A program made the position numbers and the translations under genes. A stretch of 6,188 bases of DNA from JBDREA01 sp043820265 (GTDB taxonomy: Archaea; Altiarchaeota; Altiarchaeia; IMC4; JBDREA01). The stretch lies in NCBI GenBank assembly GCA_043820265.1, contig JBDREA010000052.1, positions 1 to 6,188 of the forward strand. Direction: 5' to 3'. Under the pieces are notes generated by a model. That model saw only the letters and a list, made by a program, of their open reading frames with translations, was not told where the DNA came from and did no database searches. Numbering within the stretch: the first letter of the stretch is position 1; the number at the start of each line of letters is the position of its first letter. Shown piece after piece: positions 1 through 5,642 of this stretch.

Positions 1-2
1 AA

Positions 3-185
3 CGCAAATACACCGACACCCTAACCACCAAAACCTACTGGACACAAGTCCGCGAAACACTCCTCACCGCAATAACACACAACATAGACCGACACATCAC
101 CAAAACAATCCTTGCATACGCAAGGATTGCAACCAAGCTAAATGAGTTTATATTAAAATTAGGCTTTTCTTCTCTTTCTTCCTAA
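3..185 (+). CDS. C-terminal fragment of an unrecognised protein (5' end outside window)
   Basis: An open frame runs from the window edge to TAA at 183-185 and encodes about 60 residues. Codons in the first 110 bases end almost only in A or C (acc, atc, ctc, gac, cac), which looks like real coding. The peptide is rich in Thr, His and Lys, starts around RKYTDTLTTKTYW and ends KLNEFILKLGFSSLSS. I see no recognisable motif or membrane segment. After about base 130 the codon pattern changes to T-rich and the tail runs through the TATA-like box at 147-158, so the natural end of the protein may have been altered by a rearrangement. The family is unknown; a mobile-element protein is possible but nothing shows it. 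Confidence 0.4.
   Translation, partial: RKYTDTLTTKTYWTQVRETLLTAITHNIDRHITKTILAYARIATKLNEFILKLGFSSLSS
106..129. repeat. Perfect 10-bp inverted repeat (hairpin)
   Basis: CAATCCTTGC (106-115) and GCAAGGATTG (120-129) are exact reverse complements with a four-base ATAC loop. It lies inside the 3' part of the leftmost open frame and about 20 bases before the TATA-like box of the next gene. It could be an mRNA hairpin, a protein-binding palindrome, or the scar of a rearrangement, since codon style changes just after it. Confidence 0.7.
147..158 (+). promoter_or_regulatory. TATA-like box for the isoprenoid synthase-like gene
   Basis: TTTATATTAAAA is an A/T-rich archaeal TATA-type element. Its centre is about 45 bases before the ATG at 197, so transcription would start near 178 and leave a leader of about 20 bases. 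No Shine-Dalgarno sequence stands before the ATG. Confidence 0.5.
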
Positions 186-196
186 AATATACTGCT

Positions 197-1272
197 ATGG
201 CTCGAATACTGGAAGAAAAGAGAATTACTGATTCATCAAATCCGCAAGGAGCCATAATCCAGGCAGGTGGGTTACCTACGCTAAAATATTTTTTAGACAA
301 AGGCAAGGTCCTAGCAGGAGGTTTATCCTTAGGTGCCCGACTTACGCCAACAATTGTTAAAGGATTTACCATGGGACAATCTCTCGCAGGAGCAAGAATG
401 AATGACCTGGGAATGCATGTATCACTTCGCGGATTTGCCCTTTTTAATCTATGGAGCAAGTATACTGGTGTACCTTTAGATGAAATCCAGGGGATGGGAA
501 CCTATGAGATACTCCATTTCTTCAAAGAATATGTACACCTAGTAGATGACGCACTCGACGGAGGAATATCAGGCGAGGGAAAAAAGCTCCCTACCTCGGG
601 GATAAAAAGCGATGAATTAAACCGGATTTCGGTTTCCCATTAATCAGAGCGATTCAAGACAATGTCCCTGAATCAGAACAGGATAGAGCCAGATCTTTAG
701 TGAGGCTTCTACAAGATTCGAGAAGGATGGCCATCGAGGCTGTAGAAAGAGAAGAGGATCAAGGACCTTTCGCCCCGATAAAAGAGGTCATTCGCTTAAG
801 AGATGAGACGACTGGAAACACTGGAAGAGCGTTTGCAAGGATACTAAATATAAGACATGCTATCCCCGATGAGATCGGATTACCCTTCGAAGATGCCACT
901 AGGAATGTTGCAATGACGATGCAGGTCAAAGACGACTTAACAGACATTGCAATAGATTGGGGGAGAAACCAGAATCTAGTCATAGGAATACTGCAAGGCC
1001 TTCCAACTGAAAGAAGAGAGGTAGAAGAAAGGATTAAACAAGGCCAAAGAGTAACTAAGAGATGGTTAAGGATTCATGCACCTCAAACCTTTCAAGAAAC
1101 CTATCAACTATATCAGATGTATGCAACCCGAGTGAATCCATCTGGAGATCCAAAACTCATTATTATGGAGGATATTTCAGCCTTTATGTTCCATATCGGA
1201 AAACACTTGCCAGAAATGGACAGAGTAAAACTATGGACTCAGATAAGATCCGGAAAACGGGGAAATGAATAA
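197..1272 (+). pseudogene. Divergent class I isoprenoid (polyprenyl) synthase-like protein, frameshifted
   Basis: Two open frames together encode one protein of about 350 residues. The first (197-643) has EILHFFKEYVHLVDDALDG at residues 104-122, matching the first aspartate-rich motif of trans-isoprenyl diphosphate synthases. The second frame is open from 616 to 1272 and carries QVKDDLTDIAIDWG (DDLTD at 931-945), matching the second aspartate-rich motif, preceded by a TTGNTGRAFARIL stretch where the family has its KT(G/A) motif. The aspartate motifs are about 129 residues apart, as usual in this family. Frame must change by -1 between 616 and 640, with the N-terminal part running into TAA at 641-643. 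The N-terminal GGKR-type substrate motif and an in-frame RRG after the first motif are not seen, so even an intact version may have an unusual substrate. The break may be a recent pseudogene, a sequencing error or, less likely, recoding. Family fold fairly sure; substrate unknown. Confidence 0.65.
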
Positions 1273-1290
1273 CGGTCCTTATGAGGGCCG
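1273..1290 (+). terminator. Hairpin just after the isoprenoid synthase-like gene
   Basis: CGGTCC (1273-1278) pairs with GGGCCG (1285-1290), with one G-T pair and a six-base loop, starting directly after the TAA stop. No strong T-run follows, so it may stabilise the 3' end more than terminate transcription. Confidence 0.4.
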
Positions 1291-1318
1291 AATCCGAGTC
1301 TTCCTTTAGGTGCGTTCA

Positions 1319-1358
1319 GAGGGATCGTTAGAATTATTGTTAAGGTGTTAGATCCCTC
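1319..1358. repeat. 8-bp perfect inverted repeat with 24-base A/T-rich loop
   Basis: GAGGGATC (1319-1326) and GATCCCTC (1351-1358) are exact reverse complements. They lie between the convergent isoprenoid synthase-like gene and tRNA-Ala, downstream of both, so a shared transcription-end structure is plausible. I see no open frame or known RNA here. Confidence 0.5.
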
Positions 1359-1385
1359 AATACCCGCGGTTTTCGTAAACGTTTT

Positions 1386-1487
1386 GTTAAAAGGTTTGGA
1401 CTCGTCGGGATTTGAACCCGAGGCCTCCCGCATGCCAAGCGGACGATCTACCAGACTGATCTACGAGCCCAACCTTTTACAAAGGTT
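1386..1487 (-). repeat. Complementary tRNA leader and trailer with a competing leader hairpin
   Basis: On the minus strand the bases before the tRNA read AACCTTTGTAAAAGGTT (1487 to 1471) and those after the discriminator read AACCTTTTAAC (1396 to 1386). The AAAAGGTT next to the acceptor stem can pair with the trailer, extending the acceptor helix by about eight base pairs past an unpaired discriminator. It can also pair with the AACCTTT seven bases wide at the leader's 5' side, forming a hairpin with a three-base loop. The two pairings exclude each other. Confidence 0.6.
1397..1470 (-). tRNA. tRNA-Ala, anticodon GGC
   Basis: Read on the minus strand, a full cloverleaf forms. The seven-base acceptor stem is GGGCTCG with CGAGTCC, the D stem is GATC/GATC with a GG-containing loop, and the anticodon stem TCCGC/GCGGG holds the loop TTGGCAT. 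The T stem TCGGG/CCCGA has the loop TTCAAAT. The anticodon GGC reads GCC/GCU alanine codons. The third acceptor pair is G3-U70, the classical alanine identity element, and the discriminator base (position 1397) is A. CCA is not encoded and there is no intron. No convincing TATA box lies at the usual distance upstream, so it may be released from a transcript that reads through the dehydrogenase gene. Confidence 0.95.
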
Positions 1488-1495
1488 GATCAAAG

Positions 1496-1524
1496 GACCT
1501 ATCTTCGCTCTTGCTCGATAGGTC
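1496..1524 (-). terminator. Hairpin after the dehydrogenase gene, before tRNA-Ala
   Basis: GACCTATC (1496-1503) and GATAGGTC (1517-1524) form a perfect eight-base-pair stem with a 13-base loop. It starts about ten bases past the dehydrogenase stop codon and ends some 25 bases before the tRNA. Only a short T-run (TTT) follows on the minus strand, so it could be a weak terminator or a processing site between mRNA and tRNA. Confidence 0.45.
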
Positions 1525-1535
1525 TGAATAATGTC

Positions 1536-2543
1536 TTATCTCTTGGATATTCTTTTTAATATTTTGATTACTGTTTGGCCGATGTTTTTTCTTGCTTCTA
1601 TTGTTTGTCCTCCGATGTGGGGTGTGAGTATTAGGTTTGGGCTGTCGATGAAGGGGTGGCTTCCGGGTAATGGTTCTTTTTCGTATACGTCGAGTGCTGC
1701 GGCTGCTAGTTTTCCGGACTTGAGTGCGTCGACTACGTCGTTGTCTTTGACTATTTGTCCTCGGCTGAGGTTTATGACGAGTGCTCCTTTCTTCATTTTC
1801 TCGATTTCTTTTTTTCCGAACATGTGTTTGGTTTGGGGTGTGTAGGGGCAGTGGAATGTGATTACGTCGCTTTGTTTTAGTAGCTTGGGGTATGTTACTT
1901 TTTCGCAGTTGCTGAATCCTTCGATTATCTTGAAGTTGTCTTCTGATTGGGTGTCCCGGTTTTTGTCGAGGTCTAGCGTCCAGTCGCGGATTTCAAGGCT
2001 TCCAGCGTATCCCGGCTCCACGTATGGGTCGTAGTAGATGACGTTCATGGCGAATCCGAAGTGGGCTACTTGGGCTACTCTTCTGCCGATGTTTCCGAAA
2101 CCCACTATCCCGAGAGTCTTTCCTGAGAGCTGGGTTCCCATGAGCTCGTTTTTAAGCCATTTCCCGTTGTGCGTGGCCTTGTTTGCCCGGGGGATATGCC
2201 GAGATAAGGTGATGAGGTTTCCGAATACGAGTTCTGCGACTGATTGGGTGCTTGAGGGGCTGCTGTGGGTTTTTATCCCTTGTTTCCTTGCTTCTACGAC
2301 ATCGATGTGATCGATTCCGTGGGTGGCTGTGATTATGTGTTTGAGTTTCGGCGCAATCTTTAGGATTTCTTTTCCGACTTTGGTACGGCTTCGAATGATT
2401 AAAATATCCGCATCCTTGAGGTAGGAAGGGATTTTATTAGGGTCGATGTTGGGTTTATAGGTTACCTTTTTTGCGAATTTCCTGATTTCTTTTACGTCCT
2501 CTTCTGTGAGGGGGTCGGTGATTAATATGTGTTCGAACTTCAT
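1536..2543 (-). CDS. D-2-hydroxyacid dehydrogenase, phosphoglycerate dehydrogenase type
   Basis: A cytoplasmic NAD(H)-dependent oxidoreductase of 335 residues in the D-isomer-specific 2-hydroxyacid dehydrogenase family. The Rossmann signature GFGNIG is at 148-153, with Asp172 after the second strand to select NAD. The catalytic triad is visible: Arg261 in NLSRGQIV, Glu290 in YEKEP and His309 in LTPHIGG. The N-terminal half has the family's ATHGIDHIDV and SVAELV blocks. There is no C-terminal ACT domain, so no serine-feedback domain of the SerA type. Between Asp172 and the SDVITFHCP strand there are about 54 residues, some 28 more than usual; this charged insertion (about 175-217) is unusual. 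3-Phosphoglycerate in serine synthesis is the likeliest substrate, but glyoxylate- or formate-type relatives cannot be excluded. It diverges from hisG across 87 bases. Confidence 0.85.
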   Translation of the reverse strand: MKFEHILITDPLTEEDVKEIRKFAKKVTYKPNIDPNKIPSYLKDADILIIRSRTKVGKEILKIAPKLKHIITATHGIDHIDVVEARKQGIKTHSSPSSTQSVAELVFGNLITLSRHIPRANKATHNGKWLKNELMGTQLSGKTLGIVGFGNIGRRVAQVAHFGFAMNVIYYDPYVEPGYAGSLEIRDWTLDLDKNRDTQSEDNFKIIEGFSNCEKVTYPKLLKQSDVITFHCPYTPQTKHMFGKKEIEKMKKGALVINLSRGQIVKDNDVVDALKSGKLAAAALDVYEKEPLPGSHPFIDSPNLILTPHIGGQTIEARKNIGQTVIKILKRISKR

Positions 2544-2560
2544 TTTTTGACTAAACCAAC

Positions 2561-2570
2561 CTTTTTATTT
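2561..2570 (-). promoter_or_regulatory. TATA-like box for the dehydrogenase gene
   Basis: On the minus strand AAATAAAAAG is centred about 23-25 bases before the ATG at 2543. Transcription would then start at or next to the start codon, a nearly leaderless message, which agrees with the absence of a Shine-Dalgarno site. Confidence 0.4.
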
Positions 2571-2580
2571 AGGTGTTTTC

Positions 2581-2590
2581 TTTAAATATA
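2581..2590 (+). promoter_or_regulatory. TATA-like box for hisG
   Basis: TTTAAATATA is a good archaeal TATA-type element about 45 bases before the hisG ATG, predicting a start near 2611 and a leader of about 20 bases. Its right edge overlaps the first copy of the TATAGTC heptamer. Confidence 0.55.
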
Positions 2591-2619
2591 GTCTCCAAAA
2601 GATATAGTCATCGACTATA
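2587..2619. promoter_or_regulatory. Candidate operator: three TATAGTC heptamers
   Basis: TATAGTC occurs at 2587-2593 and 2603-2609, and its reverse complement GACTATA at 2613-2619. The last two make a perfect 17-base palindrome (seven, ATC, seven). The first copy overlaps the hisG TATA box and the palindrome covers the expected hisG transcription start. A dimeric regulator bound here could block hisG, and it lies upstream of the dehydrogenase promoter as well. The regulator is not in the window. Confidence 0.55.
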
Positions 2620-2630
2620 ATTGAGTTAGA

Positions 2631-3503
2631 ATGAGTAAGATTAAACTTGGTTTACCTAAGGGAAGCCTTCAGGAATCAACGTTCCGAATGTTTGAAAAGG
2701 CCGGATTTAAGATTAAGGCTAGTTCCAGGTCTTATTTTCCCGAAATAGATGATCCGGAGATTGATCCCATTTTGATGCGCGCCCAAGAGATTGCCCGTTA
2801 TGTGCAGCAGGGAGTGTTGGATGCAGGTTTGACAGGGTATGACTGGGTAGTCGAAAACAAGGCGAGGGTTGTTACCGTTGCCGACTTGGTTTATGCAAAG
2901 AGGGGTTTAACCAAGGTTAAGTGGGTTTTGGCTGTTCCGGAAAGATCAAAGATTAGGGGGCCGAAGGATTTGGCGGGAAAAAAGATAGCGACCGAAGCCG
3001 TCTATATAACAAAGCAGTATCTGAGAAAGCACGGGGTTAAGGCTAATGTCGAGTTTTCCTGGGGTGCGACCGAGGCTAAGCCCCCTGAACTTGCTGACGC
3101 GATTGTTGAGATAACTGAAACCGGGTCTTCTCTTAGGGCGAACGATCTTCGTATCGTGGATATTGTTTTAGAGTCAAATACTCAGATTATCGCCAACAGG
3201 GATAGCTGGAAGGATAAGGGTAAAAGGGCGAAGATCGAGGAGATTTCCATGCTTTTGCGGGGGGCGCTTGCAGCCGAGGAAAAGGTGGGTTTGAAGATGA
3301 ATCTGAAGGAATCGAATCTCTCCAATATTGTGAAACTCTTGCCTGCTCTTAGAAAGCCCACTGTTTCTCAGCTAACCGAAAAGGGTTGGATTGCCCTGGA
3401 AGTTGTCGTAGACGAGAAAACGGTCAGGGAGATTATTCCAAAGCTGAAGAAGGCTGGTGCACAGGGCATCATCGAATATCCCTTAAATAAGATAATCGCT
3501 TGA
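2631..3503 (+). CDS. hisG: ATP phosphoribosyltransferase, long form (HisG)
   Basis: Catalyses the first step of histidine synthesis, joining ATP and PRPP to N1-(5-phosphoribosyl)-ATP, in the cytoplasm. The 290-residue length and the C-terminal domain from about residue 215 (GWIALEVVVDEKTVREIIPKL at 252-272, ending in IIEYPL) identify the long, HisZ-independent form, whose C-terminal domain binds histidine for feedback inhibition. The catalytic part shows LPKGSL at 8-13, LTGYDW at 67-72 and the PRPP loop EITETGSSLRAN at 160-171. The ATG at 2631 starts the conserved KIKLGLPKGSL block directly and follows a TATA box by about 45 bases. No other his gene adjoins it on this strand; hisI lies 1.5 kb away on the other strand. 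The gene is complete and looks functional. Confidence 0.96.
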   Translation: MSKIKLGLPKGSLQESTFRMFEKAGFKIKASSRSYFPEIDDPEIDPILMRAQEIARYVQQGVLDAGLTGYDWVVENKARVVTVADLVYAKRGLTKVKWVLAVPERSKIRGPKDLAGKKIATEAVYITKQYLRKHGVKANVEFSWGATEAKPPELADAIVEITETGSSLRANDLRIVDIVLESNTQIIANRDSWKDKGKRAKIEEISMLLRGALAAEEKVGLKMNLKESNLSNIVKLLPALRKPTVSQLTEKGWIALEVVVDEKTVREIIPKLKKAGAQGIIEYPLNKIIA

Positions 3504-3526
3504 ATTATTTCCTCCCCTTCTTTTCG

Positions 3527-3536
3527 TTTTTATATT
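3527..3536 (+). promoter_or_regulatory. TATA-like box for the ATPase gene
   Basis: TTTTTATATT is centred about 31 bases before the ATG at 3563, so transcription should begin a few bases before that ATG. This supports the start chosen for the ATPase and a promoter separate from hisG. Confidence 0.5.
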
Positions 3537-3562
3537 CTGTTCCGTCTAATAAAGTATCTGAA

Positions 3563-5059
3563 ATGTCTCCTGAAGTAATTGATTCTTACGATCGAGTGAA
3601 GATCATGCACAGCGAGGGAAGCCCTTTTCCCCTATACATTGTTTTACAGCCTGAGTTCAGCCCTGAAGAAGAAAAGATCGCTAAAAATCCCACCAGCGTC
3701 ATCGGCAACTACGAGCAGGCAATGGATGAGATCGAGAAACTGCAGTCCTCCAAGGAAAAGGAGGAGTATCTGAAGAAGTTCTTAAGGGAAAAACTCGAAG
3801 GAAAAGGCATAAATTCTGAGCACATGGACGATTTGATCTTACATATAATGGATCACCTCTTCATGGGGTATGGCCGGCTTGGTATTCTGATGCGGGATGA
3901 GAGATTAGAGGAAGTCATGATCAACTCTTCAAGGGATCCCGTGTTTGTCTTTCACAGGCGACACGGAATGTGCATGTCCAATATTGAATATGATTCCGAT
4001 GAGGAGTTAGAAAATCTTGTCTTATGGTTGTCAAAATATGTTGGCCGGGAGATAAACGAGGACCATCCGCTTCTAGACGCCCATATGCCTGATGGCAGCC
4101 GAGCCAATGTGGCCATTCCACCTGCGTCCCCCTATGGTCCAACCATCACAATCAGAAAATTCAAAAAAACTCCATTCAATGTCATAAACCTTATAGAAGC
4201 TGGAACCTTAAGCACTGATCTCGCAGCCTTTCTCTGGCTCGGTATAGAAGGGATGGGTTTGAGTCCTTCGGATATGATTATATCAGGGGGGGCTGGAAGT
4301 GGAAAAACCACTCTCCTTAATGCCCTTGCCATGTTCATACCCCAAACGGAGAGGGTTATCACGGTCGAGGACACATTGGAGTTGAACTTTGAGTTCTTGG
4401 AGAATTGGGTGCCTTTGGAGGCTAAACCGTCTGTCATGGAGGATTCAAGCCTGACCATGCACGCACTTCTACAAAATAGTCTACGTATGCGTCCTGACAG
4501 GGTTATTGTTGGTGAAGTCAGAGGGCATGAAGCCGAAACCCTTCTCATTGCCATGGACATTGGATTGCACGGTAGTATGGGCACTATCCACGCAAACAAT
4601 CCAAGAGAGACTACGATTAGACTTCTGGATGATCCCATGAATGTACCCATTCGGATGATCCCATTGATCGATTTGGTTGTCGTCATGGGGAGAATTTATG
4701 ACCGAAAGAGAGGGATGATTAGGCGATGCATAAATGTATCTGAGATCAGCGGAATCGAAGGGGAGGTGGTGCAGATGGGGGATATCTACTACTGGGATGT
4801 GAATACTGACAAGATTGTGAAGACAGAGTACCCTATCCTCTTAAAGGAAAAAATCGCAAAAAACTGCGGCATAACCAAAAGGAGGCTGAACGCCGAACTG
4901 TTCATCAGAGAAAAGGTCCTCCAATACATGATAGACAATAAAATCAAGTCGACACCTGACGTAATCAACCTTATTCAGCGCTATCACATGAATCCCAAGG
5001 ACGTCATAAGGGAGATCAAGGGGCAAATGGTGGATGAAAGCCAGTTCGGCGACAAATAA
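3563..5059 (+). CDS. FlaI/ArlI-type secretion ATPase (type IV pilus/archaellum class)
   Basis: A 498-residue cytoplasmic hexameric ATPase of the type II/IV secretion superfamily, which drives assembly of archaella or type IV pilus-like filaments. A charged helical N-terminal part (about 40-95) precedes the N-terminal ATPase lobe with DAHMPDGSRANV at 172-183 and TITIRKFKKTPFNVINLIEAGTLS across 194-217, a block typical of archaeal FlaI-like proteins. The C-terminal lobe has Walker A GGAGSGKTT at 242-250, the Asp box VITVEDTLEL at 265-274, Walker B RVIVGEVRG at 313-321 and the His box GSMGTIHANN at 337-346. All key residues are kept. The tail (430-498) is helical. The frame extends back to a TTG at 3500, but the extra 21 residues overlap hisG and the TATA box, so the ATG is preferred. 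No FlaJ/TadC membrane platform or pilin gene is nearby, so archaellum or pilus cannot be decided. Confidence 0.92.
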   Translation: MSPEVIDSYDRVKIMHSEGSPFPLYIVLQPEFSPEEEKIAKNPTSVIGNYEQAMDEIEKLQSSKEKEEYLKKFLREKLEGKGINSEHMDDLILHIMDHLFMGYGRLGILMRDERLEEVMINSSRDPVFVFHRRHGMCMSNIEYDSDEELENLVLWLSKYVGREINEDHPLLDAHMPDGSRANVAIPPASPYGPTITIRKFKKTPFNVINLIEAGTLSTDLAAFLWLGIEGMGLSPSDMIISGGAGSGKTTLLNALAMFIPQTERVITVEDTLELNFEFLENWVPLEAKPSVMEDSSLTMHALLQNSLRMRPDRVIVGEVRGHEAETLLIAMDIGLHGSMGTIHANNPRETTIRLLDDPMNVPIRMIPLIDLVVVMGRIYDRKRGMIRRCINVSEISGIEGEVVQMGDIYYWDVNTDKIVKTEYPILLKEKIAKNCGITKRRLNAELFIREKVLQYMIDNKIKSTPDVINLIQRYHMNPKDVIREIKGQMVDESQFGDK

Positions 5060-5060
5060 C

Positions 5061-5465
5061 CTACTTTCCGTATACTTCTTCTGGATCGAATATCCGCTCT
5101 CCTTTGGCTATGAATTTCCCATCTTCTAGGGTTCTGAAAAAACAGGTTCTATAACCTTTATGGCATGCTGCTCCTACACCCTTCGGTTTAACGAGGTAGA
5201 GGACGGCGTCTCCGTCACAGTCTAGGCATACATTCTCGACTTCTTGGATATTCCCTGAAGTTTCTCCCTTGCACCAAAGCTTTTTTCTGTTGGTCGAAAA
5301 ATAATGAGCCTTTTTTGTCGCAATCGTTTTTTCAAGTGCCTCCTGGTTTGCGTAGGCAACCATCAGGATCTCCTTGGTCTGCGAATCTTGGGCGACGACT
5401 GTTATCAAGTCAGGTATTCCGTCAATTGTCCTTGTCTTCAGACTGTTAAAGGGGAATTCGGTCAT
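5061..5465 (-). CDS. hisI: Phosphoribosyl-AMP cyclohydrolase (HisI)
   Basis: Hydrolyses the purine ring of phosphoribosyl-AMP to ProFAR, the third step of histidine synthesis, in the cytoplasm. The 134-residue protein is the cyclohydrolase alone, without a fused HisE pyrophosphohydrolase domain. Motifs are intact: WCKGETSGN at 64-72; DCDGD at 82-86, giving the Asp82/84/86 magnesium ligands and zinc ligand Cys83; and CHKGYRTC at 101-108, with Cys101 and Cys108 completing the zinc site. These assignments follow what is known for archaeal HisI. The gene converges on the ATPase gene with only one base between the two stop codons, leaving no room for separate terminators. The ATG at 5465 lies about 29 bases behind a TATA-like box, suggesting an almost leaderless message. 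Confidence 0.96.
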   Translation of the reverse strand: MTEFPFNSLKTRTIDGIPDLITVVAQDSQTKEILMVAYANQEALEKTIATKKAHYFSTNRKKLWCKGETSGNIQEVENVCLDCDGDAVLYLVKPKGVGAACHKGYRTCFFRTLEDGKFIAKGERIFDPEEVYGK

Positions 5466-5490
5466 AGGTATGAATTAAAATCTTACTCCA

Positions 5491-5498
5491 ATAAAAAT
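5491..5498 (-). promoter_or_regulatory. TATA-like box for hisI
   Basis: On the minus strand ATTTTTAT is centred about 29 bases before the hisI ATG, which places the transcription start within a few bases of the start codon. Confidence 0.4.
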
Positions 5499-5561
5499 GA
5501 CTTATCTACGATGAACTATGTCATCCGGAAAGGGTTTAAGATACTATATAATCGCAGATAT

Positions 5562-5603
5562 CGAATTGCATAAATTGGTATATCCAATCATTTACGCAAT
5601 TCG
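5562..5603. promoter_or_regulatory. 42-bp imperfect palindrome upstream of the aIF1A gene
   Basis: Outer arms CGAATTGC (5562-5569) and GCAATTCG (5596-5603) are exact reverse complements. Inside them ATTGG (5574-5578) and CCAAT (5584-5588) form a second pair around TATAT, with TAAAT and ATTTA also matching. The right edge touches the TATA box at 5605. Position and symmetry suggest a regulator site for the aIF1A gene; it lies about 97 bases before hisI on the other strand. It could instead be an RNA hairpin if transcription starts further upstream, for example from the ACTATATAA stretch near 5543-5551. Confidence 0.55.
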
Positions 5604-5604
5604 C

Positions 5605-5618
5605 TATATTTATTTAAA
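5605..5618 (+). promoter_or_regulatory. TATA-like box for the aIF1A gene
   Basis: TATATTTATTTAAA is a strong A/T-rich element centred about 31 bases before the ATG at 5643, predicting a start near 5636-5640 and a nearly leaderless message. Confidence 0.6.
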
Positions 5619-5642
5619 CCAATGCATATGAGTTAAGCTACC

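Noticed and set aside
1..140. Cysteine-rich open frame on the minus strand of the left edge
   Set aside because: It is short and stopped on both sides of the best part, whereas the plus-strand frame has a clear A/C third-base pattern.
580..586. AAAAAAG slippery heptamer in the reading phase of the isoprenoid synthase-like gene, suggesting programmed -1 frameshifting
   Set aside because: The -1 frame entered there meets TGA at 613-615 before the second half opens, so slipping here cannot join the two halves.
1239..1433. 64-residue minus-strand open frame over the gap and tRNA
   Set aside because: It begins inside the tRNA and contains translated tRNA sequence, so it is not a gene.
3500..3562. 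N-terminal extension of the ATPase from a TTG start
   Set aside because: It overlaps the hisG stop, reads through the TATA-like box at 3527-3536, and its 21 hydrophobic residues do not fit the family; the ATG at 3563 follows the promoter correctly.
4132..4686. 184-residue open frame antisense to the ATPase
   Set aside because: It lies entirely opposite the Walker-motif region of a conserved gene and has no recognisable domain of its own.
5511..5573. 20-codon open frame with ATG start between hisI and the aIF1A gene
   Set aside because: No ribosome site or well-placed promoter, no recognisable sequence, and it runs into the palindrome; likely chance.
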